Part shown: in pieces, positions 1-11,869 of the stretch
Layout: each line of letters begins with the position of its first letter
Numbering within the stretch: position 1 is the stretch's first letter
NCBI RefSeq assembly: GCF_037042905.1
Contig: NC_087250.1
Span: forward strand, 1,341,501-1,405,500
Reading direction: 5' to 3'
Length of the DNA: 64,000 bases
From: Lytechinus pictus
Lineage: Eukaryota > Echinodermata > Echinoidea > Temnopleuroida > Toxopneustidae
The notes under the pieces: model-generated
What the model was told of the DNA's origin: nothing
What the model saw: only the letters and a program-made list of their open reading frames with translations
Database searches by the model: none
Made by a program: the position numbers and the translations under genes

Positions 1-840
1 TAATCATTTGATATATTTTAACCAAAATTATTTTGACAATTCTTTTTCATAGTTAATAGGAACATACGGTATGATGACTTTAAAGCAATTTTCTATATGG
101 GCATCATTACTGTCGTTTATTTGCCTATTTCATCAAATATATAATGCAACAAAATTAATTCCAACCTATTGCAGATACAGTTGCTGAATATCTTATCACT
201 TGAGATATTTTTGAAGCACAACCAGAGGTACCAACATAAAAAAGGACAATTATGTCATTATTTCAAAAGCTAAAATCATTATTCTGAAAAGCAACACATA
301 AAACTGATATTATAGAAATCTATTTTTGCTAAAAACTAAAAGTATTTTTATCATTTTTTTCAGTACTTTTCTGCACGACACTTTACTGACCAATAAGGTT
401 CGACGTAATTCTTACCAAGTGATCTCAGCACTATGGTGAAGATGAAAGAGCTTCAAATTTGCTTAGGATAAGAACGTTATCCTTATTATTGAATTGATTT
501 TCAATTAAACTCACAATAAAAAAAAACAAGCATTGTGATTTGTAACAAATTGATAGATTATGAGGTCATGTAACATGATTTCCATAATATCATATAATTA
601 AATGCGTACAAACTAAAACCACTTGCGAAGTATAATAATCTCACCGACATAAAATAGCTTCAATATTATTAACAGAATCAAGAATGAATGAATTCAACAT
701 TTCTACGCGCATATTGTTCAGTACCGTTCACCCAAAGTTAATAAAATGCAATCGATAATAACATCCTTTGTACAATTATCTTTTATATTTTAATAACAGA
801 TTATAATTGTTATACTAGTCACTGTATTCTGGGCCATCAT
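1..840. other. AT-rich noncoding DNA, nothing identified
   Basis: No convincing open reading frame, RNA gene or inverted repeat was seen. The stretch is AT-rich with short homopolymers and resembles the intergenic DNA elsewhere in the window. Confidence 0.5.
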
Positions 841-844
841 CTAC

Positions 845-940
845 ACCATTATCATTAATATTATCACCATCGTCATCATAATCATCATAATCATCATAAT
901 CATCATCATCATCATCATCAGCAGCATCATTATCATCATC

Positions 941-971
<31 letters not shown>

Positions 972-1006
972 CCATCATCATCATCAGCAGCATCATTATC
1001 ATCATC

Positions 1007-1038
<32 letters not shown>

Positions 1039-1045
1039 CATCATA
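845..1045. repeat. (CAT)n trinucleotide microsatellite
   Basis: An imperfect run of cat/atc triplets covers about 200 bases, with a few cag, cac and taat interruptions. Read on the minus strand it gives a poly-methionine open frame, which is an artefact of the repeat and not a gene. Confidence 0.95.
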
Positions 1046-1719
1046 ATTGTCACCATCTTGAGCAGTGCGGTATCATGAATATAAAGAATAAGGTATATAT
1101 GCCTAATGTTCACACAACAATCACTTAAGTCCCATGTATCAACGAAATACACATAATTCCAAAAAATGTATTTTTCTACTGTGCATAAAAGAATGAAGAA
1201 ATTTGCAGTTTGATTTAGCTATGAAACCATCAATCGAATTCCTATTACATAATATACTAGTTTCATAACCATCTCAGAAAACTGAATTATTTACAATATT
1301 ACATTTTAAAACAAAATATTTATCAAGCAATGCTTACATCCTATATGTACATGTAATAGGGCCCCAAAACACTGCATTGGTAATGGTCTTATTGAAAACA
1401 AATATTCAAAAGCAAACTCTTATTTTGAAATTTACTATTTTCAGTAATACTCTATAGTGGGTATGCCTTTCTTAAAGGTTGTTTAAAAAATGGCTGAATA
1501 TATTTCGTGTAAATACAATGATTTTCTCATTACTCTATCAAGTGTCAGATCACTGGTTTCTCAGTATAAGAATATGCCAAAATATATAATTTTCTTCTCG
1601 AATATACATCATATTGAAATAATAATTTACAATCTTTTAACCCTCTCAGTAACGGGTTTTACAAACTCCATAATAATGCACATCAACATGACTATAGAGT
1701 ATAAGGGATTAATGTCTAT

Positions 1720-2600
1720 TGTTGAAACAGATTCTACTCATCATCCCTGGCCAACAATCTTATCCGTTTTTTTTCCTTTCTCTCTCTCTCTCTCTCCTTT
1801 TTGTCCGATCTTCTTCCCTTTACCTTCCTTCACCCCCCGCTCTCTCTCTCCATACCAGTCGACCATGCAACATAACAGAAACATGAGTGATATCCATGTG
1901 TCCCCCTTTAATAAGTATCGGGTGTCGACTTGGCACGCCAATTAAGTTCCCTTAATCTTACTACGTTAATTACTTCATATATTATACACCGTTGAAATGA
2001 TTAAACCTTGCATATATTTCTTCCTTTGTTTTAAATAAAGAATGATGCCAACGGAAAATATATTTAAGGAAAACACACTCGGCCAGTATAAAGGCTTATT
2101 AAAATTGGAATATTTCATGCGACGCCCTCCCATATGTTTGCACTGAAAAGGTCAAAATTAAGAAATCTACATTAAATCGTTTTCTAATCAATCTTGTCAG
2201 TGTCATGTTCTTCATGTTCGCGGATAGAAATCTAATTAAAACAGAGATGTGGCACCAATGTTTAAATTAAAATTCTGGCAGGCTCATGCCATATTGTTAA
2301 GGAAGTTAAGTTATACATTTTCCATGAAAAGAATGAATATTTCATTCGCTCCGTGAGGATTGCCAGTCCAATTGAGGGTGAATGATTCTAATCTATTTTG
2401 TGTTATATATCTTTGTTCAATTTTACGAAAAATATCTGGATTATTGTAAATTCTTGACTAAATTTATTCAGCCACTGCACCCATTAGAATCTGATCAATG
2501 TCTGCACCTTCATATCATGAGTGTGTTTGGTTATCTATCTTTCAAATACTGGAAAATATGGAAATATAAAATATGACATTATGCCATTATGACTTTATTT
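1720..2600. repeat. Left part of a duplicated block (copy 1), downstream flank of the B-box gene
   Basis: Several stretches here match 54.8-55.9 kb on the same strand and in the same order. Examples are the 'tgaaacagattctac' context followed by a CT tract (here about 1779-1797), the 'attgccagtccaatt' context near 2362 (copy 2 near 55670), and the 'gaatctgatcaat' context near 2488 (copy 2 near 55819). The matches are interrupted by indels, as expected of an old duplication. No gene was recognised in the stretch. Confidence 0.65.
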
Positions 2601-3088
2601 GTTTTTATTTCCTTTTATTTCTACATTTACATCGGTATCAGAATGTCAAAATATACAAAGGTATTATATAACAAAACTGTAGTATTAGTCGTAATATAAT
2701 TTGTGAAAATAAGTATTACAAGATGTATTATACATTTTGCAAAGCAATACTTTCTAAAGGAAATCCATCGTGGCGTGTAGGTTTGATGATGATGATGACG
2801 GCTCGTCATATTTTGTGCAATATGACCTCGCCAATAATATTTCAACCAATGATATAGAAACCTATTTCCACATGCATGATACATGTTCTTGGATGCGGGA
2901 GTTTTATTTTTATTATTATTTTATTTTTTTATAAATGCCTATTGTTAACCGTGATGTTTAAAATTGGGCAGAGTTATTAGGTCTTATTAGGTCTCACTGC
3001 TATAGATATTTCAATTATCCAAAGAGGGTATTATTCTGGTCAGTGTGTCTTATATTCATCATAGTGAATGATCCCGACATATCATCGT

Positions 3089-4900
3089 TTAGAATGTGAG
3101 TCGCTTTTCGAAGACGAGAATACTATCTCTATCACAAGCACTTATCTTGCATGATGATGAGATCATTACACGAGAGGATAAAAGGTAACCCAACCTATCA
3201 TCCCGATCAGTCAGTCTAATTGATAGTGGGAATGACGTCACTCTTCTCTTCTTCACTTCATTCCCACTCATCACCTGATCAATCACACACGTCTTGTACT
3301 CATCATCTGATGTCACGACGTAGAGGTCGTCTGTTATAGGATCAACACAGACACCCAAGATGAAATCACTGTGGGGGATTTCCCTTTGACCACCCTGTCT
3401 GTCTATGATTAGTACTCTCTTACCAAGAGGGTTAGGTTGAGCGATGATGTGACCTGATGATAGCACACCTCGCATATTTACATCCTGTTTACATGTGATG
3501 GTATTCACGATCTTACTATCAGCTGGGTTGATGACGTATATCTTAGACTGACCCCACTCAGCAGCGATGATCATCCCATCACGGTCAACAGCTACATCCA
3601 CACATGAGGTATCGCGCGTTGTGTTTCTTGGTATTGTGACGTCATTGATGCGCATCCATTGTCTGTCATACACACTGATGCTTCCAGTCAAACTGTCCCC
3701 TGTACAACCTTCACAGCGTCTACCACACACTATCTTGTCATCATTCAGTAATGCACAGGAGATAACACATGATGTATCAGTACCCGTTATCACTCTCTGG
3801 ATGTGTTTAGTGTTAATATCTAACATGTATGTATGCCTGCTACCCGAGACTCTGTCAGTGATGATCACATTACATTCATCTATGCAACCCACAATAATTG
3901 GGGATGTGAATTTATCTTTGACACTGATTGTATCACTAAGTATCCACTCGCCATCATACCCACCAATCCTACCATCATACTTCTCTCTCCCAACACCCTT
4001 CATAAACCTCACACATGATATTCTATCAGTGATTTGTTTCACATCATTCTTATAAAGTGGTTTCTTTAGTTTATCAATCACTGACATGTTCACACTATGA
4101 CCGTCTTTAACAATGTTTTTATCGTCTTCTAGTACTGTATCTATGGTCTGTATAGCATTCTCTATTGTTTTTGTGTCATCCTGCAATGATTCCATCAACT
4201 CTCTTATCTTCCCATCCTTCTCTTTAACAATGTTATCAATGTCTCTATGAAGACCAATCTTCTTATTGTCAATATGTCTTTGTCTAATCTGTGCATTTGT
4301 ATGGATTAATTCAAGTTGTTTCTCTCTCTCTTCATTGTTCTTTCGAATCTTCTCATTGATCTTCATAATCTCTTCTTGAAGTACTTGATTCTGATCATCA
4401 AATTCTTGGTTGATTTTGTCAGCCTCCACCTTCTCCTTTGCTTTATCTATGTTGATCCCCTCCTTTATTGTCGAATTAACTTCATATTTCAAGGCTTGTA
4501 GATGGGTGTCTGTGTCTTTCGTGCATTGTTTAATTTTATCTAAACACACACGACTTTTTTTAGATTTGCCGGTAGCCTTTTCTCTAAGAACAGTTAGCCT
4601 CGCCCCACTTTCTTTTATTGCATCATTAATATCTTGTTGCACACAAGGCTGTGGATGTTTGATCATAGCGCATGAATAACACAATGGTACACCATGAGTT
4701 TTACAGTATAATTTTACCTTTTCATCATGTTCTTCACAATAAATATTTGTTTCACCTCTTTTAACTCTTTTGATGCATCTTTCCTCAGAGGCGCAGTCAT
4801 CACAGAGTCTCTTCTTCTCCTCCACGTAGTACGTCACATCTGTGATTGATTGACAATCCTTTCCTTCACATTGTTGGTCTGTGGAGAAATTAGCTGCCAT
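3089..4900 (-). CDS. B-box zinc finger / coiled-coil / beta-propeller protein (TRIM-like, no RING)
   Basis: The 603-residue protein begins with a Cys-rich segment (Cys 11, 16, 33, 36) and then a B-box type 2 finger whose ligands are visible as Cys55, His58, Cys66, Cys74, Cys77 and His82. Residues about 95-265 are Lys/Glu-rich and heptad-like, a long coiled coil. Residues about 290-603 form repeated beta-rich units (for example DVAVDRDGMIIAAEWG and ILGVCVDPITDDLYVV) typical of the NHL/WD-like propellers at the C terminus of TRIM2/3/32/56-type proteins. There is no RING finger, so E3 ligase activity is not supported; a cytoplasmic scaffold or innate-immune role is only inference from the family. 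I chose the second Met (complement of 4898-4900) because it has an ACCATGG context and lies just after a splice acceptor-like CATCAG; the frame is open 13 residues further upstream. The coding region is one exon and is intact. Confidence 0.85.
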   Translation of the reverse strand: MAANFSTDQQCEGKDCQSITDVTYYVEEKKRLCDDCASEERCIKRVKRGETNIYCEEHDEKVKLYCKTHGVPLCYSCAMIKHPQPCVQQDINDAIKESGARLTVLREKATGKSKKSRVCLDKIKQCTKDTDTHLQALKYEVNSTIKEGINIDKAKEKVEADKINQEFDDQNQVLQEEIMKINEKIRKNNEEREKQLELIHTNAQIRQRHIDNKKIGLHRDIDNIVKEKDGKIRELMESLQDDTKTIENAIQTIDTVLEDDKNIVKDGHSVNMSVIDKLKKPLYKNDVKQITDRISCVRFMKGVGREKYDGRIGGYDGEWILSDTISVKDKFTSPIIVGCIDECNVIITDRVSGSRHTYMLDINTKHIQRVITGTDTSCVISCALLNDDKIVCGRRCEGCTGDSLTGSISVYDRQWMRINDVTIPRNTTRDTSCVDVAVDRDGMIIAAEWGQSKIYVINPADSKIVNTITCKQDVNMRGVLSSGHIIAQPNPLGKRVLIIDRQGGQREIPHSDFILGVCVDPITDDLYVVTSDDEYKTCVIDQVMSGNEVKKRRVTSFPLSIRLTDRDDRLGYLLSSRVMISSSCKISACDRDSILVFEKRLTF

Positions 4901-4949
4901 GGTGATCAGAGTAGTGATCTGATGAAAAAAAGAAAACAAAACAAATATA

Positions 4950-5401
4950 CAGTGCGTATAAAAAAAAAGGTTACACTTAGAAAAAATCCTGTAAAATTAT
5001 ACATAATATCCTGATGATTTTTCCACATTTTAACGGGTCCATTTAAACAAATGACGATAAAGTGTTGAAATTTCAATTTGAGTGGCAAAATTGTAACAAA
5101 ATGCTTGAATGTATCCACTTTATTTCAATTGACTAAAAGTGCAATCGAATGTATGAGAAATGTTTCGCAGGGTAAGTTTGATTTTGCCATTTTCCCTTGA
5201 CAAGGCGTGAAAACGAGCATTTTTGCGCAAACAGATTTCTGCAAGTTTTAAAAAAATGGACAGTGCTCACTCAAGTGTAACATTCTGTCAAAAATTTTAA
5301 TTTTATTGGATAGATGAGATCCAAACTCAACATTACATGTGAAAAATTTACCCACATGTTGTATATTTTTTAAAGCGTAAACTTTTCTTTGATACGCACT
5401 G
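4950..5401. mobile_element. Tc1/mariner-like MITE with TA target duplication
   Basis: The ends are inverted: CAGTGCGTAT at the left and ATACGCACTG at the right, with further similarity inward (AAAAAAGGTTACAC against GTAAACTTTTCTTT). The element is flanked by TA on both sides. It is 452 bases long and has no transposase frame. The same terminal motif recurs at about 6517, 57139 and (inverted) 58890, so it is a family. Confidence 0.75.
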
Positions 5402-5402
5402 T

Positions 5403-5700
5403 ATAAAAATAGGGAAGAGAGAGAGAGAGCAGATGGGGTGGTAAATATTTAGAGAATACGTTTATTTGTAAACAGATAAATAGGGGTGATTTAAATAGGG
5501 GGGGGGGCTGGGATGGAGGTGGAGGGAGGGAGACAGAGTAGCGGTTAAAAAAATAAAAAAGAAAGAATCAATGAGAATAAGAGTAGGAATAGGAGATAGA
5601 GAGAGAAAGGGAGAGTAGGATAAAAAAAAGTTATAGAGAGGGAGAGAGAGACAAAGAGAAATAATAAGTCAAAGAAACGACTTTTTTCTTTATGTTGGCA
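5403..5700. repeat. GA-rich simple sequence
   Basis: The stretch is dominated by gaga and ggga runs with a short poly-G near 5499. No gene was seen. Confidence 0.6.
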
Positions 5701-5894
5701 AATGCCCTATTATGAACAATTCTCTTTCTTATTCTTAAAAAAGATCTTTGCATTAACGATGACATAAATCACACAAAAAAAATATTTCCGATTGTTGTGA
5801 TAAAATGAAAAAAATGTTGGGTTTTCACAATTTTACATATTACCTGTTGTAGTAAGCGCTCTCCAAGATACCTTATTCACCAAATATTTGCCAA

Positions 5895-7560
5895 AGATGG
5901 CGTGCTTGCTGATGCACCAGAAAGTTGAAAGTGTACTCAGGCTGAAAATGATATGAATTGAATAAAATAGAAATAATAATGTCAGACAAATATGACAATG
6001 AAAATTGGGAATTATAAAGTTAGGATTTTTTTTGGCTATTTCTATGGAACCCTCTGTTCATGGCTTTGTAAATATAAATCTCCCGACCCCTAATTAAAAA
6101 ATGAGAAAATAGGATTGACATTTGATTCAATATGTAAGATCATATTTTCTTAAATTGTTACTGGGAGACATATTGCTCACGCATATACCATCAACTGCAT
6201 ATATATAGGCCTACCCGTTTTCACAAAATATTGTCAAATTTTAATATTCAATATCTCCGTTACTTTTTAACCTATAATGTTGATCGTGTCTTTTTTATGG
6301 TGCTCGTTGAAGCTTTCATGGTTTATATACATGTATATAATTATACAATCATATTATTTACGCTTCGAGTAAGCATAAGCAGTTTGATATGTGACTGTGC
6401 GTAAGCCTCGATGTGGAATGTTTCATACCCCCCCCCCCCTTCCCCGAACATTGTTCTTACGAACTGAAGTTTTGCAACTCCGTTTTTAACGGATACTTTG
6501 TTCTCTCACTTATACAGTGCGTATCGAAAAAAAGTTTACACTTGGATATCAATGTCTTCACAAAGTGTTTGATAAAGTCCTTTAAAATAATGGTTGGAAT
6601 AATGTCTGAATTAAATGAGAAATACAACAATCATTGGAATTTCTTTTTTTTTAGTGTAATCACATTCGAGCAACTGTCTGTATGCAATGTCATAAAATAA
6701 TTCATTAGATCCCCAGTTTGAAATGGTTTAAGATCCTTTAGTGTGAATCATATATTATTTCTGGTGATATATTGAATGCCAAGGTATTTTCTTTTCATAT
6801 TTAATGAAACAAATTATGTATGGAAATTATGTCACATGGCGAATAGGGGGTGGCACACACATAATACTATCACTGAATTTTCCACGAATCTGTTAGTCCT
6901 ATTTTTTGCAACGGATATTGGTATTAACGTTGGTTACATTGCTATATTAATATTATTTCCACTATTAATTTGATCTCGTATCGAAATTAATGTAAGGATC
7001 ACACACCTTCAATCAATATTTACAATAACTCGAAACAATTAAACTGGTATTATTAAAATATACTTCGTACCTTTCAATAAATGTGTTTCATTATATCCTC
7101 TAAGATATTGTGACGAAATCACAGGATTGCTTGAATTTAAAACAGATTTTTAGGCAAACAACGTTCTCATCAAATTGGAGACTTAGATTCAGCGAATTGA
7201 TACTCATTGCAGTTAACACGGAGATCACATTGCTATATCTTTGATGTTGGCTACTTACTGTAATTACAGTGTTTCCAGCTGGTATGTTATGACGTCACCC
7301 TCTATAATGATGTTTGACCAAGAAACGGTCGTCGAGATGTTTTTTGATGTTTTTTTTTTAATATTTCACCTCAAGGAAATGAAATCGTGTCCAAAACGGA
7401 AACTTTTAATACGATCATACCTCGCTACAATGCACAGTGCGAACCAATTTTCTAAAACTGAAGGGGCGTTTCCTGGCTTGATTATAGACACCCCATTGAG
7501 AATCCGTAGAGACAAGAAATGTCACAAGCAAACAATCTTCAAGTAGTCACATGATAGGTA
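5895..7560. repeat. Right part of the duplicated block (copy 1), upstream flank of the B-box gene
   Basis: It matches 56284-57030 closely. About 6095-6480 and 56515-57030 are nearly identical by eye, including the 'caactgcatatatata' context and a poly-C followed by 'ttccccgaacattgttc'. Weaker matches continue to about 7330 (copy 2 about 60095, sharing a TATAATGACGTCACC-like segment). A left-end mariner-type TIR lies at about 6517. No protein-coding exon was recognised. Confidence 0.65.
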
Positions 7561-10500
7561 TCGTCGAGGCTGTGCTTTGACCCTAAAATGATTGAATCAT
7601 GATGCCCCCCCCCCTTCCTCGATAATGTTAAGCCGAAAATGGCTCATTTTTATACATTGTTTACAAAGTCTATGGGACATGAAATGAATATTTTTTAAAA
7701 GAGATCGAAGGAGATTACCTCATGAAAATATTCATTTATTATATACTAACGCCTTTAAGTCACCTTAAAATCATTTAATGATGTTTTTTTTCCTTTTATG
7801 ATCCGTTTCCTTTCCCCCTTTTTAATTTTATTTTTGTATCACTCGAACTTTCAAAGGAACCGTTTGGCACCCACACCCCGTGGTGGCCCTCATTTATCAT
7901 GTTTATACTATGGAAATTAATGAGTATGAATAGAAAATAAACCGAATATATTTTTATTGAATGAGATAGTTGACTATGTACATATCATGATTTTTGTTGA
8001 TTCAATAAAACACGCAATAAAACTAAATAGATGGGGGGGGGGGGGGCAAGCAGCACAGACTGACTTTGCTCTGCCTGCCTGTTTACAGTTTGTGCAAAAA
8101 CACACATTATTAAAACAGGTATTATATTATTTTTGTTAAAAGTAAACAATACTAAAGGGTTTGTTAAAAGTAAACAAAACTAAAGGGTTAAAAAAAACAA
8201 AATGCTGAATGTCGATGGGATTACAGGTATACTCTCAAGTAGTCATTTGTAGTATGTTACCTACATGGACTTATGAAGTCCATCTACGCTATATAAACGA
8301 CTTTCCTTTGCGTTTATGTGTATTCTTTAATATCGAACTCGCTTTAAATCAAATATATTTGATTTCTCTGATAACGCTTGTAATATTAGTGATATATTAT
8401 TCCATTCCGTGTAGATTTGTATTACTTAATGAACTTCAAGCCGGCGTCATTGATGATAAATATGATAATATGTGATAAAATTACGAGTTCATATTATAGA
8501 GCAAAAGGGTCACTGTGTACATAATATTATCTTCAGTTCCATAAATAACTTTCTTCGAACAATGTATCTCTGCTAGAAAATGCACGTAGACCACACTGTA
8601 TACCCTGAAAGCTAAATTTGTGTAATATAGTAACTAGTGTTTTTCTTCGATCATTATTCTGTTACGAATTTAGTAAACACAAATAGGCTTGCATGCTAAC
8701 GTTTGAATCATAATGAATAAAGCTTGATTGTCAATTGAAAAATATGTCTGGACTAAGAAAACTAAATCAATAACTTAGCTAACACTACCATCATAATTGA
8801 AATCGAAATAGTTGGACATTCATTGAAATATCCTTAGAGGCTCGATAAAGGTACCAATACACCGTTAAGAGTTCTCCCGGCATTCATGGTCTCTTTGGCT
8901 TGTGCTGATATAAGTTTTGGCAAACCACGTAATTTATTTATGTGTAATTTAATCTTTACACATTATCAGAGATATCAATGTTATATTTTCATAAAGAGTT
9001 CATGATTTAAAGAATGCACAGATCATCCGAAAGCGAAGGCGTGTAAAAAAAGCGCTATACAAACAAACACAAAATCCCGGATAAAAAATTATTGATGTAA
9101 CGCAGATATAACATAAAAATGACCTATTATTGTTGCATTTCCTCAGATAATTGTTCATTCAACCATGAATAAATAAAATGAAGAGATGTGTGTTTAAAAA
9201 AATATTCAAAAAGTCCAAGATGGCTTCAAAAATTGAGTCTAAATCGATGCCGATTAAGTTTAAACCCGGACATAATTCTATTCATAGAGTTCGCCTGTAC
9301 TGGGAGATATGACGTTGGTATCCAAGCCAATTTTTTATTGTTCTCAGGTAGGCCCTCCCATAGTGTGGAACAGCCTTCTGAAGGCTGAATGAGTGGACAA
9401 ATGATCTTTACATCAGGTTTTGAAAAGTTTTAATCAACCAAGTGCAATGTTAGAAAATTTATCCTTAAAATAAAAGAAGTTCCTGCAGCAGAGTCTCGAG
9501 AACACGTGTAATGTTACCACGCGTCACGGTTGGCGGGCGCCGCCAAGCCTGAAAATTTGCAGGGCAAATCCGCCAACCCTGAACTTCCCCGACAACCGTG
9601 GCCGACAACTGTAAAGCAGGCCTAGATCTACACAAAAACTGAATAATATATAAAAATAAATAATCTGCTTTTCAGATCCTAAAATAAACTTGTCGAGTAT
9701 TTCGTCCACGATTTCTTCCCGGGATTTCTTTGACTCACTCACTACTAGTGCGCTATATACGATACGACCTCGACTCGAGGCCCAATCTCTTTTGTGGGAA
9801 GCGCGAAGATGTTTACCTCGCATTTGCGTATCGCATTGCTCACATTATTTACGTCTTTAAAATGGTAGTAAATACGCTCAAAAACAAATGAGGGGAGAGG
9901 GGTATCGTGGGTTACTGGCTTGGGCAATGTGATTTAGATTAATACGAATTTCAATTGATATTGTCACTTATTATGTCAAAAATAAAGTGTGTCAAAATTA
10001 CTATCAAAATTCGATCGAAATATAGTTTCATCTCGTCCCAGGCCCCAGCCTTTATAGCTACATCTACATGAATTCATTGAATGCATTTCTGATGACACTG
10101 CCGTAGAGCGAATTGAGAAAAACTATTCAAAGATCACGTTAATAATGACAAAGCCAATGGAATGGATTGATAAAATGTCCAACTCATTTACTTACATCAA
10201 AATGATTTATTCACATTTAAATTCCGATTTTATTCCATTATTTCCAAAGTCTTGATCTCTACGTCGATCTTTTGAAACTGTTGATTAATTTCGCGACGGC
10301 GTGTCTACCAAGTTCTGTGCCACTGCACTCGCGCTCGCGACGGTCACATTCATAATACAAATCGCACATGGCATCAAAATCCTTGATCCGGGGATCCGAT
10401 AGTCTTCCAAGATTAGATGGGATCCAAAACTAATTTAATTAGATTTTTTTCATATATTCATTGAATCTGTTATAATTTTCATAATTAATAATCTTTATTA

Positions 10501-11700
10501 ATATTATTCACATTTTTTATCATTACGACTCATTTTTTTTATGTGAGTTATACGTACAGTGTATTTTCATTTGTATTGTTCTTTATTACTCTTTGCCTGC
10601 CAATTAAATAATGAGCGCACCTGTCGCGGGCCTGAGAAATGTTTTTAGTCATCACAGTGAATGCTTTATGAATTTGTTGTACAATTGCTTAACTACGATT
10701 TAAAACAAAATATCATTTGAAATTAATTTGTGTAAAGGAAAAAAGGAGAATAGGGGGTGGCCGTGGGCAATGTAGATGAAAATGATGGGATGTTTGTGAC
10801 TTTGTGGGGAGGGGATTAAGTTCGTAGCGAATTAAATTAATATTCATTTATGGATGTGTCTACTGTGATTGTGGCTGCATAATCTTTATGGCGATTGGAA
10901 AATCCACCTTGGGTCGGGAGAGGTACGTGATTCAATAGATTTCGATAGAAGTACACATTCAACAAAGTGGAATTGGCAATTCATTCACAGATATTCGTTT
11001 CAAGTACGAATTATTGAAGTTGATATGTGTGAACGTTTTAAAGGATATCGGATATGTATATCGTTTTTTCACGCCCACAATGAGTTGCTAGTATAATTTT
11101 AATATCGTTGGATGAATTTTTCAAGTTTACTTATGTCTTTATGTTTTATATCGGAATTGTGCTTTTAATACATGAGTTATATCTTGGCAACGTCGTTAGC
11201 CTAATTATACTGCGAGTGGATGATATTTATGAAATGAGTTGGAATGTGAACGAGACGCCCCAAAGCCGATGGCACGTGATCTAATTAGTATTCACTTTCT
11301 GGGTTGAGCCAATCATTGTGCTTGAAAACGGGTTTCCCCGAATTCCCGCCCTTGGAATATGTCCCACGTGTGTGACCTGTTAACCTGTTGTTTGAGTGCG
11401 AATCAGCTGATTTCGTGACATCAAAAACTCTTCATGGTGTTTACGCTGGATGGGGGCTATAAAATTAAGAAGATCTTTCTCTTTTATTCATTTTTAATAA
11501 ACTGTTCGTGATTTTCAAACTACACCTATGGTGATATTGTGATGCAATTTATTGAATCACGTACCTCGATCATCCCACTCATGGTGCAAGAAAATATTTT
11601 TTAAATTCACCAAAATATACATGTAAGAAAGATTATTCGGCCGTCATCATCGGTAGAAGTATAGACACGTCTATAAAAATGTATTCGCTTCGAATATTGA
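7561..11700. other. AT-rich noncoding DNA, nothing identified
   Basis: Only short chance frames are present. Notable minor features are a poly-C near 7606, a poly-G near 8033 and a two-copy tandem unit near 8133-8192 (ttgttaaaagtaaacaa). I saw no conserved exon, tRNA or terminal repeats. Confidence 0.5.
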
Positions 11701-11711
11701 CTTCTTCAACC

Positions 11712-11869
11712 GGGCATGGTGGCTCAGTGGTAGAGCGTCCGCCTCATGAACGGGAGGTCGTGGGTTCGATCCCCGGCCGAGTCATACCAAAGACTTATAA
11801 AAATGGGACCTTCTGCCTTCTTGCTTGACGTTCAGCATTTAGACTTGAGAAGGGTAATAATAACATATT
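11712..11869 (+). mobile_element. tRNA-derived SINE, 5' part (split by a Harbinger insertion)
   Basis: A tRNA-like head carries an A-box (TGGCTCAGTGGTAGAGCG) and a B-box (GGTTCGATCCC), the internal RNA polymerase III promoter. It is followed by a body that stops abruptly at the transposon end. The missing 3' part continues at 19253. The arms do not form a clean cloverleaf for a functional tRNA, and the adjoining body argues for a SINE. Confidence 0.75.

Larger units (their letters stand above)
4901..5945 (-). other. Probable 5' intron and noncoding first exon of the B-box gene
   Basis: On the minus strand an acceptor-like T-rich tract ending in CATCAG lies about 18 bases before the chosen ATG. 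A donor-like CAACAG|GTAATA is at 5841-5849, so an untranslated exon may run from about 5844 to 5945. The intervening intron holds a mariner-like MITE and a GA-rich tract (about 5415-5660). This exon is inferred from splice signals alone. The start of the same sequence is retained at the deletion junction of copy 2 near 56284. Confidence 0.4.

Noticed and set aside
841-1152. Open frame of poly-methionine on the minus strand
   Set aside because: Direct product of the CAT microsatellite; no gene context.
3567-4055. Plus-strand open frame opposite the B-box gene
   Set aside because: Shadow of the real minus-strand coding sequence; no domain.
11712-11785. Functional tRNA gene
   Set aside because: Although A- and B-boxes are present, the acceptor arms do not pair well and the sequence continues into a SINE body.
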